A model generated the notes under the pieces. It was not told where the DNA came from. It made no database searches and was given only the letters and a program-made list of their open reading frames with translations. From Bacteroidota bacterium (GTDB lineage Bacteria > Bacteroidota > JABWAT01), in contig JAKLJL010000002.1 in assembly GCA_023151185.1 (NCBI GenBank), forward strand, positions 1 to 64,000: 64,000 bases of DNA, given 5' to 3'. Below are positions 36,850 through 46,817 of the stretch, one piece after another. The stretch's first letter is position 1. Every line of letters begins with the position of its first letter. A program made the translations under genes and the position numbers.

Positions 36850-37878
36850 TCAATTTCCCCAATCTTCATCTTTGACTGAACGGGTCATGAGGCTTTTTAC
36901 AACTTCTTTGGGATCCTGATCTTCAAACAAAATCCGGTGAACTGCTTCGGTTATGGGCATTTCAATTCCCATCTTTTTGGCAAGTCCCAGTGTTGATTTT
37001 GTTGTATTGACCCCTTCTGCTACCATGATCATGGAATCCAGAACCTGTTTCAACGTCTTCCCTTTCCCGATTTCTTCTCCAACATGGCGGTTTCTAGAGT
37101 GACGCGACATACAGGTCACTATCAGATCACCTACGCCGGTCAATCCTGCAAAGGTTTCCTTTTTTGCTCCTAACGCAAGTCCTAAACGGGTAATTTCGTT
37201 GATGCCCCGGGTCATTAATGCAGCCTTGGCATTATCCCCGAAGCCAATTCCATCAGAAATCCCGGAAGCAATTGCCATAACATTTTTTACAGATCCGCCA
37301 ACTTCCACTCCGATCAGATCGGTGTTGGAATATACACGGAACATTGGGGTAACGAATGCTTCCCTGACCTTTCTGGCAGTTTCAATTGATAATGAAGAGG
37401 CAACCACAGTGGTTGGGAGCCCCCTGCTGACTTCTTCGGCATGTGAAGGTCCATATAATGCTGCTATTCTTTCGGGCTTAATTCCTTTAATTACATCCGA
37501 AATAACCTGAGACATCGTCAGAAAGGAACCGTTCTCAATTCCTTTCGCCACATTGATCAGAACAGAATCCTGCCGGATAACCGGAATCAGGTTTGTTACA
37601 ACCTCCCGTATAGTGTGGGAAGGTGTAGCCAGAACAACCAATTCAGCATTACCAGCAGATGCTTTCAAATCGGATGAAACGATCAGGTTTTCCGGAAAGA
37701 AAATATCTTCACCCAGAAACCGGACATTCTGCCGGGTTTTCTGCAAAAGTTCTGCTGCGGGGACATCCCGTTCCCATAAGGTAACCTCATGACCTTTTCT
37801 TGCAAGAAGAATCGCCAGACTGTTTCCCCAACTGCCTGCACCGAGGACAGCAACCTTGTATATCGTCTTATTTTGCAT
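36850..37878 (-). CDS. gpsA: NAD(P)-dependent glycerol-3-phosphate dehydrogenase
   Basis: GpsA reduces dihydroxyacetone phosphate to sn-glycerol-3-phosphate, the backbone for phospholipids. The 342-residue product shows VLGAGSWGNSLAILLARKGHEV, LINVAKGIENG, LYGPSHAEEV, VGGSVKNVMAIASG and SRHSRNRHVGEEIGKG. A GTG at 37884 is also possible, but the ATG at 37878 has AAGGGTGG before it. It overlaps plsY by 11 bases, so the pair is cotranslated. Confidence 0.95.
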   Translation of the reverse strand: MQNKTIYKVAVLGAGSWGNSLAILLARKGHEVTLWERDVPAAELLQKTRQNVRFLGEDIFFPENLIVSSDLKASAGNAELVVLATPSHTIREVVTNLIPVIRQDSVLINVAKGIENGSFLTMSQVISDVIKGIKPERIAALYGPSHAEEVSRGLPTTVVASSLSIETARKVREAFVTPMFRVYSNTDLIGVEVGGSVKNVMAIASGISDGIGFGDNAKAALMTRGINEITRLGLALGAKKETFAGLTGVGDLIVTCMSRHSRNRHVGEEIGKGKTLKQVLDSMIMVAEGVNTTKSTLGLAKKMGIEMPITEAVHRILFEDQDPKEVVKSLMTRSVKDEDWGN

Positions 37879-38515
37879 TTCCACCCTTCAGACTGGTGAT
37901 TTTGTTTTCTGTCCCTGAAAGAAGCCGTTGAATATTCGACCTGTGTGTAAATATAATCAGTACTGCAATTGCACCTGTGATGTAGAGCAAGACGGATTCA
38001 ATTTGCTGCCCAAGATAAAATTTTTGAAAAACCAGAATAAGGGGAATTCCAACCGCAGCGGCAATTGAACCCAGACTCACATACCTGAACGTAAAAAATA
38101 AAGTAAAAAAGATGATCAGACCGCCCAGAGCCGCCATTGGAATTATACCAAACAAAAACCCTGCTGCAGTCCCAACACCTTTTCCTCCTTTGAATCCTGC
38201 AAAAATGGTCCAGATATGTCCGATAATAGCAAAAACTCCAGCCGTTATTTCCAGATAGACTGCAGGAATTTCATTTCCTGGGACCAAAGTTAATTTAGAA
38301 AGGTAAACAGTAGCCAGTAACCCTTTCATCATGTCGACCAGCATAACAAATACGCCGAGTTTCCAACCCAATACCCTGAAAACATTTGTTCCGCCTGCGT
38401 TTCCGCTTCCATGCTGGCGGATATCAATTCCCCGGGAAAGTTTCCCGGTAATAATGGCGGTCGGAAAGGACCCAACCAGATAACTTGCAGCAGCAACAAT
38501 CAGAATATTCAGCAT
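37868..38515 (-). CDS. plsY: Acyl-phosphate:glycerol-3-phosphate acyltransferase
   Basis: PlsY moves an acyl group from acyl-phosphate to glycerol-3-phosphate, making lysophosphatidate at the inner membrane. The 215-residue protein has five hydrophobic segments and its three conserved cytoplasmic motifs: SFPTAIITGKL, GSGNAGGTNVFRVLGWK and GHIWTIFAGFKGGKGVGTAAG. GGAG precedes the ATG. It forms a unit with gpsA. Its acyl-phosphate donor could come from the FakA-FakB fusion in this window. Confidence 0.95.
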   Translation of the reverse strand: MLNILIVAAASYLVGSFPTAIITGKLSRGIDIRQHGSGNAGGTNVFRVLGWKLGVFVMLVDMMKGLLATVYLSKLTLVPGNEIPAVYLEITAGVFAIIGHIWTIFAGFKGGKGVGTAAGFLFGIIPMAALGGLIIFFTLFFTFRYVSLGSIAAAVGIPLILVFQKFYLGQQIESVLLYITGAIAVLIIFTHRSNIQRLLSGTENKITSLKGGNAK

Positions 38516-38610
38516 ATTATCTCCGGCTGAAGGATTTGAATGAACTAAAATACAACTTTTTAAAGTGACCGGTCAACTGAAAACAAAAACCTGTGTATCC
38601 GGACAGGATT

Positions 38611-38637
38611 AAAAAAAAACCGGCTAAGCCGGCTTTT
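38611..38637 (-). terminator. Terminator after purM
   Basis: On the minus strand AAAAAGCCGGCTTAGCCGGT, directly after the stop codon, is followed by a run of at least eight T residues. AGCCGG and its complement form the stem. Confidence 0.8.
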
Positions 38638-39648
38638 TCACTCTTTTATAGAACCAATCCGGAAGGGTTTTTCGCCAGACTTTTCCAGATGGGATGTTAC
38701 CTGATCCAGATTTTCGGGTGAAACGATCAGGACCAATCCAATTCCCAGGTTAAATGTCCGCCTCATATCTTCTTCTGGTACTGAGCCCAGTTTTTGGAGC
38801 ATTTGATAAATCACGGGTCTTTCCCAGGAAGTCCAGTCAACATCCATCGAAAGTCCTGCAGGAATGACTCTCATGGTGTTAGAAATTAATCCGCCACCGG
38901 TAATGTGACTGATTCCGTCAACCAGAGAACTTTGAACCAGCGGGAAAACCTGGCGAAAATAGGATTTATGGACTGCGAGAAGAGATTCACCGAAACTCAT
39001 TCCCAATTCTTCTGAATAATCTGAAAACTCATGATTAAGCAAAATAACCCGGCGGGCCAGACTGTAGCCGTTGGTGTGCAATCCTGTTGAAGCCAGCGCA
39101 AGAAGAATATTCCCTTTTTTAACGTTGGATTTATTCAGGATCTGACTTTTTTCAGCAACACCGACAATAGTTCCAGCAATGTCATATTCTTCATCGTTAT
39201 AGACACCGGGCATTTCTGCAGTTTCACCTCCGATTAAGGCACACCCGTTTTCGCCGGCAGCCTTAGCCATTCCGCCGATGACGTCTTCTGCAACGGCCGG
39301 ATTCAATTTCCCTGTGGCGAAATAATCCAGAAAAAATAATGGTTTAGCACCACAAACGAGGATATCATTCACACAATGATTAACCAGATCCTGCCCGATG
39401 GTATCATGTTTCCCGATGGCCTGGGCAACTTTAAGTTTTGTCCCGACCCCATCAACACTGGATACCAGAACCGGTTCTTTGTAATCGGGGAACCGGGCAT
39501 CATACATTCCGCCAAAACTGCCAAGTTCAGAAAGTACAGCAGGTGAAAATGTTTTTTTCACATGAGGGACAATCCGGCGGACGGTTTCCTCACCGGCATC
39601 AATATCCACACCGGCAGATTTATAAGTTATTTGATTTTCAGACGCCAT
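38638..39648 (-). CDS. purM: Phosphoribosylformylglycinamidine cyclo-ligase (AIR synthetase)
   Basis: PurM closes FGAM to AIR in purine synthesis. The 336-residue chain has YKSAGVDIDAGEE, SSVDGVGTKLKVA, VNHCVNDILVCGAKPLFFLDY, GGETAEMPGVY and SHITGGGLISN. The ATG at 39648 is preferred over a frame start at 39687, which lies inside the neighbour. It overlaps the MshEN gene by 11 bases, a sign of coupled translation. Confidence 0.95.
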   Translation of the reverse strand: MASENQITYKSAGVDIDAGEETVRRIVPHVKKTFSPAVLSELGSFGGMYDARFPDYKEPVLVSSVDGVGTKLKVAQAIGKHDTIGQDLVNHCVNDILVCGAKPLFFLDYFATGKLNPAVAEDVIGGMAKAAGENGCALIGGETAEMPGVYNDEEYDIAGTIVGVAEKSQILNKSNVKKGNILLALASTGLHTNGYSLARRVILLNHEFSDYSEELGMSFGESLLAVHKSYFRQVFPLVQSSLVDGISHITGGGLISNTMRVIPAGLSMDVDWTSWERPVIYQMLQKLGSVPEEDMRRTFNLGIGLVLIVSPENLDQVTSHLEKSGEKPFRIGSIKE

Positions 39649-40003
39649 AATCTCTCTGTAATTCCACAATATGGTTGTGCTGATCAAGGGTTATGTAACC
39701 GAGTTCAATCATAATTTCACCCAGATACCCTTTGATCTTTTTCTGGAAGGCCAGTCCCCGTTCAACTTCAGAAGTGGTTGTAAACCCCAGGTCGACACAA
39801 ATCTGGCCGAACCTACGTCCGGCACCCTCGGGTAACTGGGAAAGCTTGGTTGCTTCATAATTCTGTTCAAGGGTGAGAATGTCCATATCAACCAGAATTT
39901 TCCCCAGGAGCTTTTCACTGGTTTTTTGATACTCAAGTGCGGTCAGCACCTGATCTTCAGTCGCATACCCTTCTTCAACAACCAATTCACCGTACCGCTT
40001 CAT
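39638..40003 (-). CDS. MshEN-like tandem-domain protein (possible c-di-GMP receptor)
   Basis: This 121-residue protein is built from four repeats of an R/L-x-G-x-x-x-x-x-G-x-x-x-x-x-x-L-x-x-A-L-x-x-Q type: KRYGELVVEEGYAT, LLGKILVDMDIL, RRFGQICVDLGFTT and YLGEIMIELGYIT. That is the MshEN motif which in MshE and related proteins binds cyclic di-GMP. No ATPase or other output domain is attached. It sits immediately upstream of purM, overlapping its start, and 15 bp downstream of leuS. A ligand-binding role is inferred from the motif only. Confidence 0.7.
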   Translation of the reverse strand: MKRYGELVVEEGYATEDQVLTALEYQKTSEKLLGKILVDMDILTLEQNYEATKLSQLPEGAGRRFGQICVDLGFTTTSEVERGLAFQKKIKGYLGEIMIELGYITLDQHNHIVELQRDYGV

Positions 40004-40018
40004 AGATTTCGCCCTTGT

Positions 40019-42526
40019 TTATTTTGCAACAATGTTGATCAGTTTATTGGGGATAACAATCAGTTTTACAACTGAAAGTCCGGCAAGGAATTTCCTGGCC
40101 TGCTCATTTTCCAATGCGAGTTTTTTTACGGATTCATCGTCAGAATCACGGGCAACATCCAGATTTCCTCTCAGTTTACCGTTGATCTGAATTACGATAG
40201 AAACTGTATCTGAAACGGTTGCATCTTCATGCCAGGATGGCCATCCCCGGTCAAAAACAGTTCCGGCGAATCCAAGCTGGGAAAGCAATTCTTCTGAAAT
40301 ATGCGGAGCAATCGGGGTAAAAACTTCCAGAAACCGGACAATACAGTGCTTTATGACTCTCTGGAATTCTTCAGACTCTTCAAGAGACTTACGGTCAGTT
40401 TTATTCAGATCATTCATCAGTTCCATAAAGGCAGCAACTGCGGTATTGAATTTAAATTCATTCAGATCTGCAGAAACCTTCTTAACTGTTTGGTGGGTTT
40501 TCTGATAAATTTTAAACGAGTCGGGCGTAAGCTGTGAAATCTCAAACTGAGATTTAAATTCAGCGGGAGCCAATAAATCGAGATTATCCTGCACAAAGGT
40601 CCAGATCCGGTTCAGGAAGCGGTTTGCGCCGGCCACACCTTCGTTTGTCCACTCAAAATCCCGTTCAGGCGGGGCAGCAAACAGGATCATTACCCGCCCG
40701 GTATCAGCACCCCACTCTCTCACAAACTCACCCACGGGAACTACGTTTCCTTTAGATTTGGACATTTTCTCCAGTTTTCCGGTTTTCGGTGAAAACATGG
40801 TCACCATCCCCTGGGTAAACAGGTTGGTAAACGGTTCAGTAAAACCAACAAGTCCGATCCGGTGAAGTGCCTTGGTGATAAACCGGGAATAAAGCAGGTG
40901 AAGAACGGCATGTTCAGCACCGCCGATATACTGGTCAACCGGGAGCCAGGTGTTGGCAATTTCGGTATCAAATAGTTTTTCGCTGTTTTTGTTGTCAGCA
41001 TATCTGAGGTAGTACCAGGATGAACACATAAAGGTATCCATGGTATCCGGATCTCTTTTTGCAGGCCCGCCGCAGGACGGGCAGGTCGTATTCAGCCATG
41101 ATTCATCAGTCTCGAGGGGAGTTTTGCCCTGTGGCTTTAGCTGCACTTTATTCTCTGCCGGTAGCCGGACAGGAAGGTTGGGGTCTTTTACTACCCCGCA
41201 GGCAGGGCAATGAATCATCGGGATCGGGGCTCCCCAATACCGCTGCCGTGAAATGAGCCAGTCTCTCAGGCGGTAGTTTATAGTCTTTCTTCCTAACCCC
41301 TTTGTCTGGATTTCATCTGCAATGGCCTGTATAAAATCAGTACTGGATTTTCCTTCAAAGCCAGGTGTATTAACCATGATTCCGTCATCGGTCCAGGCCG
41401 TTTCCATGGTCTCAGAATTCAGGTTCTGCTCAGGATTCTGAATCACCAGAATGATGGGAAGTTCATACCGTTTGGCAAATGCGAAATCCCGTTCGTCATG
41501 GGCAGGAACTCCCATTACAATTCCGGTACCGTAAGTAGCCAAAACATAATCACCAATCCAAAGCGGAACTTTTTTCCCTGTCAGCGGATGGATCAGATCA
41601 AGCCCGGAATAAATACCGGTTTTCTCACCGGTCGAAGTTCTTTCAATTTCCGTCTTGGCCTTTGAAGCAACCTGGTAAGCCTCAATCCCTTTTTTAACCG
41701 AATCCGGGACCAGTTTTTTAATTTCCTCAACGAGAGGCTGTTCGGGGGAGATAGTCACAAAAGTGACCCCGTAAATCGTATCCGGCCGGGTGGTAAAAAC
41801 GGTGAGTTTTTGGTTTAATTCAGGTTGTTCAAACTGAATTTCAACTCCGTAAGACTTACCTATCCAGTCAAACTGTTGTTTTTTTACACTTTCAGGCCAA
41901 TTTTTCAGGAGGTCAAGATCTGCAAGAAGGTCGTCGGCAAAATCAGTAATTTTCAGAAACCACTGTTCCAGGTTTTTCTTGGTAACTGGTGTACCATGGC
42001 GGTAGCAGACCCCGTTTTCGACTTGTTCATTGGCAAGAACAGTCTGGCAGTCATTGCACCAGTTAACAAAAGCTTTTTTCCGGTAGGCTAACCCGTTATC
42101 ATACAATAGCTGAAAAATATGCTGGGTCCACCGGTAATAATCTTCCCGGCAGGTCACAACTTCCCGGTCCCAGTCATAACTGAGACCAAGAAGTGACATG
42201 GTTTTTTTATAGGTTTCAATGTTTCCATACGTCCAGCCCGCCGGACTTACATTCCGTTCAATTGCCGCATTTTCGGCCGGAAGTCCGAAAGCATCAAACC
42301 CCATCGGATGAAGGATATCAAATCCGTTCAGTTTTTTATACCGGGCAACCACATCCCCGATCACATAATTTTTCAGGTGACCCACATGAAGATCGCCAGA
42401 CGGATATGGGAACATCTCCAGAACATAATATTTCTTTGCAGGATTTGCGGGTGTTTTGAAAATACCTTTAGATTCCCATACCTGCTGCCACTTCGGCTCT
42501 ACATCTTTAAACGAATAACGTGCCAT
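40019..42526 (-). CDS. leuS: Leucyl-tRNA synthetase
   Basis: This class I enzyme charges tRNA-Leu. The 835-residue product has the HIGH-like motif [15 protein letters not shown] near residue 40, an editing domain ([13 protein letters not shown] and [12 protein letters not shown]), a zinc ribbon near residue 430 (CPACG and CPSCGG), the [10 protein letters not shown] loop around residue 575 and a C-terminal anticodon-binding region. Length and order are normal. It leads a run with the MshEN and purM genes. Confidence 0.97.
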   Translation of the reverse strand: MARYSFKDVEPKWQQVWESKGIFKTPANPAKKYYVLEMFPYPSGDLHVGHLKNYVIGDVVARYKKLNGFDILHPMGFDAFGLPAENAAIERNVSPAGWTYGNIETYKKTMSLLGLSYDWDREVVTCREDYYRWTQHIFQLLYDNGLAYRKKAFVNWCNDCQTVLANEQVENGVCYRHGTPVTKKNLEQWFLKITDFADDLLADLDLLKNWPESVKKQQFDWIGKSYGVEIQFEQPELNQKLTVFTTRPDTIYGVTFVTISPEQPLVEEIKKLVPDSVKKGIEAYQVASKAKTEIERTSTGEKTGIYSGLDLIHPLTGKKVPLWIGDYVLATYGTGIVMGVPAHDERDFAFAKRYELPIILVIQNPEQNLNSETMETAWTDDGIMVNTPGFEGKSSTDFIQAIADEIQTKGLGRKTINYRLRDWLISRQRYWGAPIPMIHCPACGVVKDPNLPVRLPAENKVQLKPQGKTPLETDESWLNTTCPSCGGPAKRDPDTMDTFMCSSWYYLRYADNKNSEKLFDTEIANTWLPVDQYIGGAEHAVLHLLYSRFITKALHRIGLVGFTEPFTNLFTQGMVTMFSPKTGKLEKMSKSKGNVVPVGEFVREWGADTGRVMILFAAPPERDFEWTNEGVAGANRFLNRIWTFVQDNLDLLAPAEFKSQFEISQLTPDSFKIYQKTHQTVKKVSADLNEFKFNTAVAAFMELMNDLNKTDRKSLEESEEFQRVIKHCIVRFLEVFTPIAPHISEELLSQLGFAGTVFDRGWPSWHEDATVSDTVSIVIQINGKLRGNLDVARDSDDESVKKLALENEQARKFLAGLSVVKLIVIPNKLINIVAK

Positions 42527-42577
42527 GTTTTTAATTTCGATCAGTCAACAAATAAAAATTTCAGTCAGTCCATCAGA

Positions 42578-43873
42578 TCAGGGTTTCAACCGTCCCATCA
42601 GGCGGGCGAACGGAATGGTTTCTCTGACGTGATGAATCCCGCAAATCCAGGAAACGGTCCGTTCAATACCCATTCCAAACCCTGCATGCGGAACGGAGCC
42701 ATACCTTCTGAGGTCGAGATACCAGTTGTAAGCTTCTTCGGGAAGTTGGTGTTCTCTGATTTTTTCGAGAAGCAGGTCCAGATTGTCTTCCCTTTGTGCC
42801 CCGCCAATAATTTCACCGTACCCTTCCGAAGCGAGCATATCTACACCTTTTGCCTTGGTTGGGTCCTTTTCATCCTGTTTCATATAAAATGCTTTTACCT
42901 CTTTTGGCCAGGTATGAACCATAACCGGTTTATCAAAATCTTCTCCGATAGCCGTTTCATCAGGTGCACCGAAGTCATTCCCATATTCAAAGGGGAGGCC
43001 TTTTTTGTGGATAATTTCCACTGCTTCATCATAGGAAATACGTGGGAACGGGCGTTTAACCGCTTCCAGTTTTGAAATGTCACGTTCCAGAATTTCCAGC
43101 TCTGCCCGGCGGTTGGTCAGAACCTGCTGAACGATATATTCAACAAATTCCTCCATAAGATCCATATTCATATCCAGATCGTAATAGGCCATTTCCGGTT
43201 CCACCATCCAGAATTCTGTTAAATGCCGGCGGGTTTTTGATTTTTCTGCCCGGAAGGTTGGTCCGAATACATAAATTTTTCCGAATGCCATGGCGCCAGC
43301 TTCACCATAAAGCTGGCCGGATTGGGTCAGGTAAGCCGAACCTTCATCAAAATAGGGGGTTTCGAAAAGAGTTGTAGTCCCTTCAACCGAGTTGGGGGTA
43401 AATATCGGAGCATCAAAAAGGGTGAATCCTCTGGAGTCGAAGAAATTGCGGACTGATTTGATAATTTCATGTCTGATTTTCAGAACGGCCCATTGACGTT
43501 GTGACCGGATCCACAAATGACGGCGGTCTGCAAGAAACTCAATTCCATGTTCCTTGGGTGTGATGGGATATTCATGGGCAAGCTGAACCAGTTCCATTTT
43601 CTGAACGTCCAGTTCATAGCCACCGACCGAACGGGGCTCAGCCTTTACGGTTCCAGTAACACTAAAACTGCTTTCCTGAGTCAGGGATTTCGCTGATTCA
43701 AATTCTTCCTGGCTGACGTTTTTAATAAATACAACACACTGGCAAAGACCTGTTCCATCCCGCATAATGAGGAAAACAAGTTTTCCGCTGTGGCGGCTGT
43801 TATAGAGCCAGCCCTTTAAGGTTACCGTTTCGCCAACGTGGTTTTTAAGGTCGGAAATTGTGGTCTGTTTCAT
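42578..43873 (-). CDS. asnS: Asparaginyl-tRNA synthetase
   Basis: This class II enzyme charges tRNA-Asn. The 431-residue chain has an N-terminal OB-fold ([24 protein letters not shown]) and class II motifs: [39 protein letters not shown] (motif 2) and [15 protein letters not shown] (motif 3). The asparagine-specific [14 protein letters not shown] occurs as well. The ATG at 43873 is preferred, although a GTG four codons earlier is possible. There is no strong ribosome site. Confidence 0.96.
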   Translation of the reverse strand: MKQTTISDLKNHVGETVTLKGWLYNSRHSGKLVFLIMRDGTGLCQCVVFIKNVSQEEFESAKSLTQESSFSVTGTVKAEPRSVGGYELDVQKMELVQLAHEYPITPKEHGIEFLADRRHLWIRSQRQWAVLKIRHEIIKSVRNFFDSRGFTLFDAPIFTPNSVEGTTTLFETPYFDEGSAYLTQSGQLYGEAGAMAFGKIYVFGPTFRAEKSKTRRHLTEFWMVEPEMAYYDLDMNMDLMEEFVEYIVQQVLTNRRAELEILERDISKLEAVKRPFPRISYDEAVEIIHKKGLPFEYGNDFGAPDETAIGEDFDKPVMVHTWPKEVKAFYMKQDEKDPTKAKGVDMLASEGYGEIIGGAQREDNLDLLLEKIREHQLPEEAYNWYLDLRRYGSVPHAGFGMGIERTVSWICGIHHVRETIPFARLMGRLKP

Positions 43874-44050
43874 GGCCGGATTCACTTTAATTGGAAAAAA
43901 TCACAAGAAGGCAAGATAAATAATTCTGTCGGTAACTTCAAAAAAATAAAGTAAAAGGGCCCCCTTTAAACCAAGAAATCGACTTGCCTGATCCGGCTGT
44001 TGAAATTCAGCACGTAGTCATTGTCCGGGATTTCTTCTATCTTTGCAATT

Positions 44051-44878
44051 ATGCTTAATTTATCTCTGAATTATAAGGAAATTTCGAAAGCACTGGAACT
44101 GTTCATCCGGCAGGAAGTTACGGGACCCGGATTTAAAAAAGCAGTTTTGGGGCTCTCGGGAGGAATTGACTCTGCACTGGTTGCAGGTCTGGCAGCCCGT
44201 GCCTTAGGCCCTGAAAATGTAACCGGGATCAGAATGCCCTACTCAACCAGTTCGGCTGATTCCCTTTCTGATGCAGAAAAAGTTGCAGTAAAGTTTGGAA
44301 TCCGGATGGAAACAATTCCGGTTTCGGATGCCTGTGACGGATTTTTTGCCACGGTTCCCGATATGGATCACCGCAGGAAGGGGAATGTTATGGCCAGACT
44401 AAGAATGGTTACCCTTTTCGATTATTCCCTTAAAACCTCTTCCCTTGTCCTGGGGACGTCCAATAAAACCGAACTGATGCTGGGATATGGGACGTGGTAC
44501 GGGGATTTGGCCTCTGCTGTTAATCCGATCGGTGACCTGTATAAAACCCAGATCTGGGAGCTGTCTGAGTTTGTGGGTGTTCCCCGGGAAGTCATTTTAA
44601 AAAAACCATCAGCAGATCTCTGGGCCGGCCAGACTGACGAGCAGGAAATGGGGTTCTCCTATCCGGATGCAGATCAGATCCTGTATCATCTGGTTGATCT
44701 GAGAAAAAGTGATCAGGAAATTTCTGATCTGGGTTTCCCCGTTGAACTGGTCAGAAAAATAAGAAAAATGGTGATTGGTTCACAATATAAAAGGCGGATG
44801 CCGGTTATTGCAAAATTGACAACACGGGCTGTCGGAACCGATTTCCTTTATCCCCGGGATTGGTTCCAGAAGGTCTGA
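44051..44878 (+). CDS. nadE: Ammonia-dependent NAD synthetase
   Basis: NadE amidates nicotinate adenine dinucleotide to NAD. The 275-residue product has the PP-loop LGLSGGIDSALVAGL, GTSNKTELMLGYGTWYGD, and KKPSADLWAGQTDEQEMGF. There is no glutaminase domain, so it uses free ammonia. An earlier frame start at 44021 exists, but the ATG at 44051 fits the family's N-terminus. TATCTTTG at 44038-44045, only a few bases before the ATG, resembles a Bacteroidetes -7 element. Confidence 0.93.
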   Translation: MLNLSLNYKEISKALELFIRQEVTGPGFKKAVLGLSGGIDSALVAGLAARALGPENVTGIRMPYSTSSADSLSDAEKVAVKFGIRMETIPVSDACDGFFATVPDMDHRRKGNVMARLRMVTLFDYSLKTSSLVLGTSNKTELMLGYGTWYGDLASAVNPIGDLYKTQIWELSEFVGVPREVILKKPSADLWAGQTDEQEMGFSYPDADQILYHLVDLRKSDQEISDLGFPVELVRKIRKMVIGSQYKRRMPVIAKLTTRAVGTDFLYPRDWFQKV

Positions 44879-45589
44879 ATGAGCCAGCAGATTCACCCCG
44901 GAACTTTATTTCTTGTTGCAACTCCTATCGGGAATCTCGATGATATGACCTTTCGTGCCGTTCATATTCTGAAAACGGTCGATCTGGTTGCCGCAGAAGA
45001 TACCCGGAATTCCTCGGTTCTGTTCCGTCATTTCGGTATTTCAACTCCAATGACGGCTTACCACGAGTTCAATGAACGCACCAAAGGGCCCGAACTGGTC
45101 AGAGAGCTCCTTACCGGAAAGTCGGTTGCGGTGATCACGGATGCCGGAACCCCTGGTATTTCTGACCCATGCTATCCGCTTGTCAGGCTTGCACTTGAGG
45201 CCGGACTTCGGGTTGAATCCATTCCCGGTGCCTGTGCGGCTGTTTCTGCTTTGATCCTATCCGGACTCCCTGTTCACCGTTTCCGGTACGAAGGATTCCT
45301 TCCGCATAAGAAGGGACGTCAAACCCGGATTCTGAATTTGAAAACGGAAACCGGCTCAATTGTTTTTTATGAAAGTCCGCACCGGGTCATCCGGCTGCTG
45401 GAAGAAATCAAAGAACATCTGGGTGACCGTCAGGTTTCAGTTTCCCGTGAACTGACCAAAAAATTTGAGGAAACCCTTAGAGGAACTGTCACAGATGTAC
45501 TTCAGAAAATGTCCTTAAAAGAGCCAAAGGGTGAATTTGTGGTGGTAGTTGAGGGACTTCCTGAAAGAAAGAAATCGCATGAGGAGTAA
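44879..45589 (+). CDS. rsmI: 16S rRNA 2'-O-ribose C1402 methyltransferase
   Basis: RsmI methylates the ribose of C1402 in 16S rRNA. The 236-residue protein has the tetrapyrrole-methylase fold with LFLVATPIGNLDDMTFRA, AAEDTRNSSVLFRHFGI, ITDAGTPGISDPCYPLV, VESIPGACA, and EGFLPHKKGRQ. Its ATG follows the nadE stop without a gap, and its end overlaps the next gene. Confidence 0.96.
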   Translation: MSQQIHPGTLFLVATPIGNLDDMTFRAVHILKTVDLVAAEDTRNSSVLFRHFGISTPMTAYHEFNERTKGPELVRELLTGKSVAVITDAGTPGISDPCYPLVRLALEAGLRVESIPGACAAVSALILSGLPVHRFRYEGFLPHKKGRQTRILNLKTETGSIVFYESPHRVIRLLEEIKEHLGDRQVSVSRELTKKFEETLRGTVTDVLQKMSLKEPKGEFVVVVEGLPERKKSHEE

Positions 45590-46805
45590 CTTTCTCCGGA
45601 AAATTGGTTTTTTCACGGGGATTCTTCTTGCAGGTGTTTTTCTGTTTGTTTTTACCGGATCCCTCCGGTTCAGAACTTTACCGGCTGACACCACCTCTCA
45701 CCTCCCCGACAGCTTATATCAGTTTAAAGGAATTTTTCACGTCAGAACGGCCTGGTCTGACGGGGTAATAGATCCTGATACCTTAAAGACACTTGCAACT
45801 GGCCTGGATTTTTTGCTTTTAACAGAGAAAAATTCACTCGATGCCCGTCTATCCGGGCAAACCGGTGTGTATAACGGGCTTACGGTTCTGCCGGATATTG
45901 AAGTTTCCCTACCCGGAGACTCCGGTCTTTTTGCTGCATTCAATTTCTCTGATCTTTCCGGAGTTTCACCCGGTGACCGGTTTAATGACTTCCGTCCTGA
46001 TGAAAATCCTTTCAGATCGTCCTTTAAAGTTTCTCTTTATCATGGCCACCCGGAAAAAAACTTTACCTGGCCAATGACTCAGATTCAGGGAGCAGAACTG
46101 ATTTGCTTTGAATCCGGATGGGCTGAAGGCGGGAATCCGGTTCATTCTGTATTGACGTTTCTGCTGTCGGACTATTTCCCCTGGCTTTTAAACCCTTACA
46201 TTGGTCTCCATGATCCGTCCGGATTGCTTTCTGAAGAAAATCCGGTAGTCTTATTTGGTGGACCGGGTGCTGTTGACCCGAAAAAACTGGCTGGAATTTT
46301 CCCGTATCAATTCCCCTCATACCCATCAGTTTTAAGGACGTCTGTCCTTCATCTGATGACTGAAGAGACCCTGATTTCTTCAGCCAGTCATAACCAGCAG
46401 GTGATTTACCCGGCCCTTCGGAACGGACAGTTTTTTGTGGCCAATGATTTGCTTTCACCGGCGGATGGATTTGCTTCGTGGTTTACGATCAGGGGAAAAT
46501 CTTACACGTCACGGAATCTGTTTGCCGAGCCTGACTCTGCCATCTGGTCACTGTACATCCCTGAAACAGAATCCGGAACAATTTGTCTGATTTATGAAAA
46601 TGGACTCCGTAAAAAAGTCCTGACGGGTTCGGGTTTAAAAACCATACAGGTTTCGGGAAAAAAAACGGTCAGGGCCGAAATCAGACAAATCAGGAAACCC
46701 TGGTATTCTGGATTTTTATTCTGGAAATCTGACGAAGACTGGGCGGTTTCCTGGATTTTCACACAGGTATACTCTTTGGGGTATTCAGAAAAATCAACCT
46801 ACTAA
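45579..46805 (+). CDS. Membrane-anchored PHP-like protein with degenerate metal site
   Basis: This 408-residue protein has one N-terminal transmembrane segment (about residues 7-27) and an extracytoplasmic domain. Its start resembles a PHP phosphoesterase: FHVRTAWSDGVI stands where HxHTxxSDG should be, and LLLTEKNSLDAR where lTDHd should be. The second histidine is therefore arginine and the DH pair is EK, so metal binding and catalysis are probably lost. The downstream region (YHGHPEKN, GLHDP) keeps some histidines. The ATG at 45579 lies inside the rsmI end. It precedes lnt by 12 bp. Confidence 0.6.
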   Translation: MRSNFLRKIGFFTGILLAGVFLFVFTGSLRFRTLPADTTSHLPDSLYQFKGIFHVRTAWSDGVIDPDTLKTLATGLDFLLLTEKNSLDARLSGQTGVYNGLTVLPDIEVSLPGDSGLFAAFNFSDLSGVSPGDRFNDFRPDENPFRSSFKVSLYHGHPEKNFTWPMTQIQGAELICFESGWAEGGNPVHSVLTFLLSDYFPWLLNPYIGLHDPSGLLSEENPVVLFGGPGAVDPKKLAGIFPYQFPSYPSVLRTSVLHLMTEETLISSASHNQQVIYPALRNGQFFVANDLLSPADGFASWFTIRGKSYTSRNLFAEPDSAIWSLYIPETESGTICLIYENGLRKKVLTGSGLKTIQVSGKKTVRAEIRQIRKPWYSGFLFWKSDEDWAVSWIFTQVYSLGYSEKSTY

Positions 46806-46817
46806 CCGGCATTTTTT

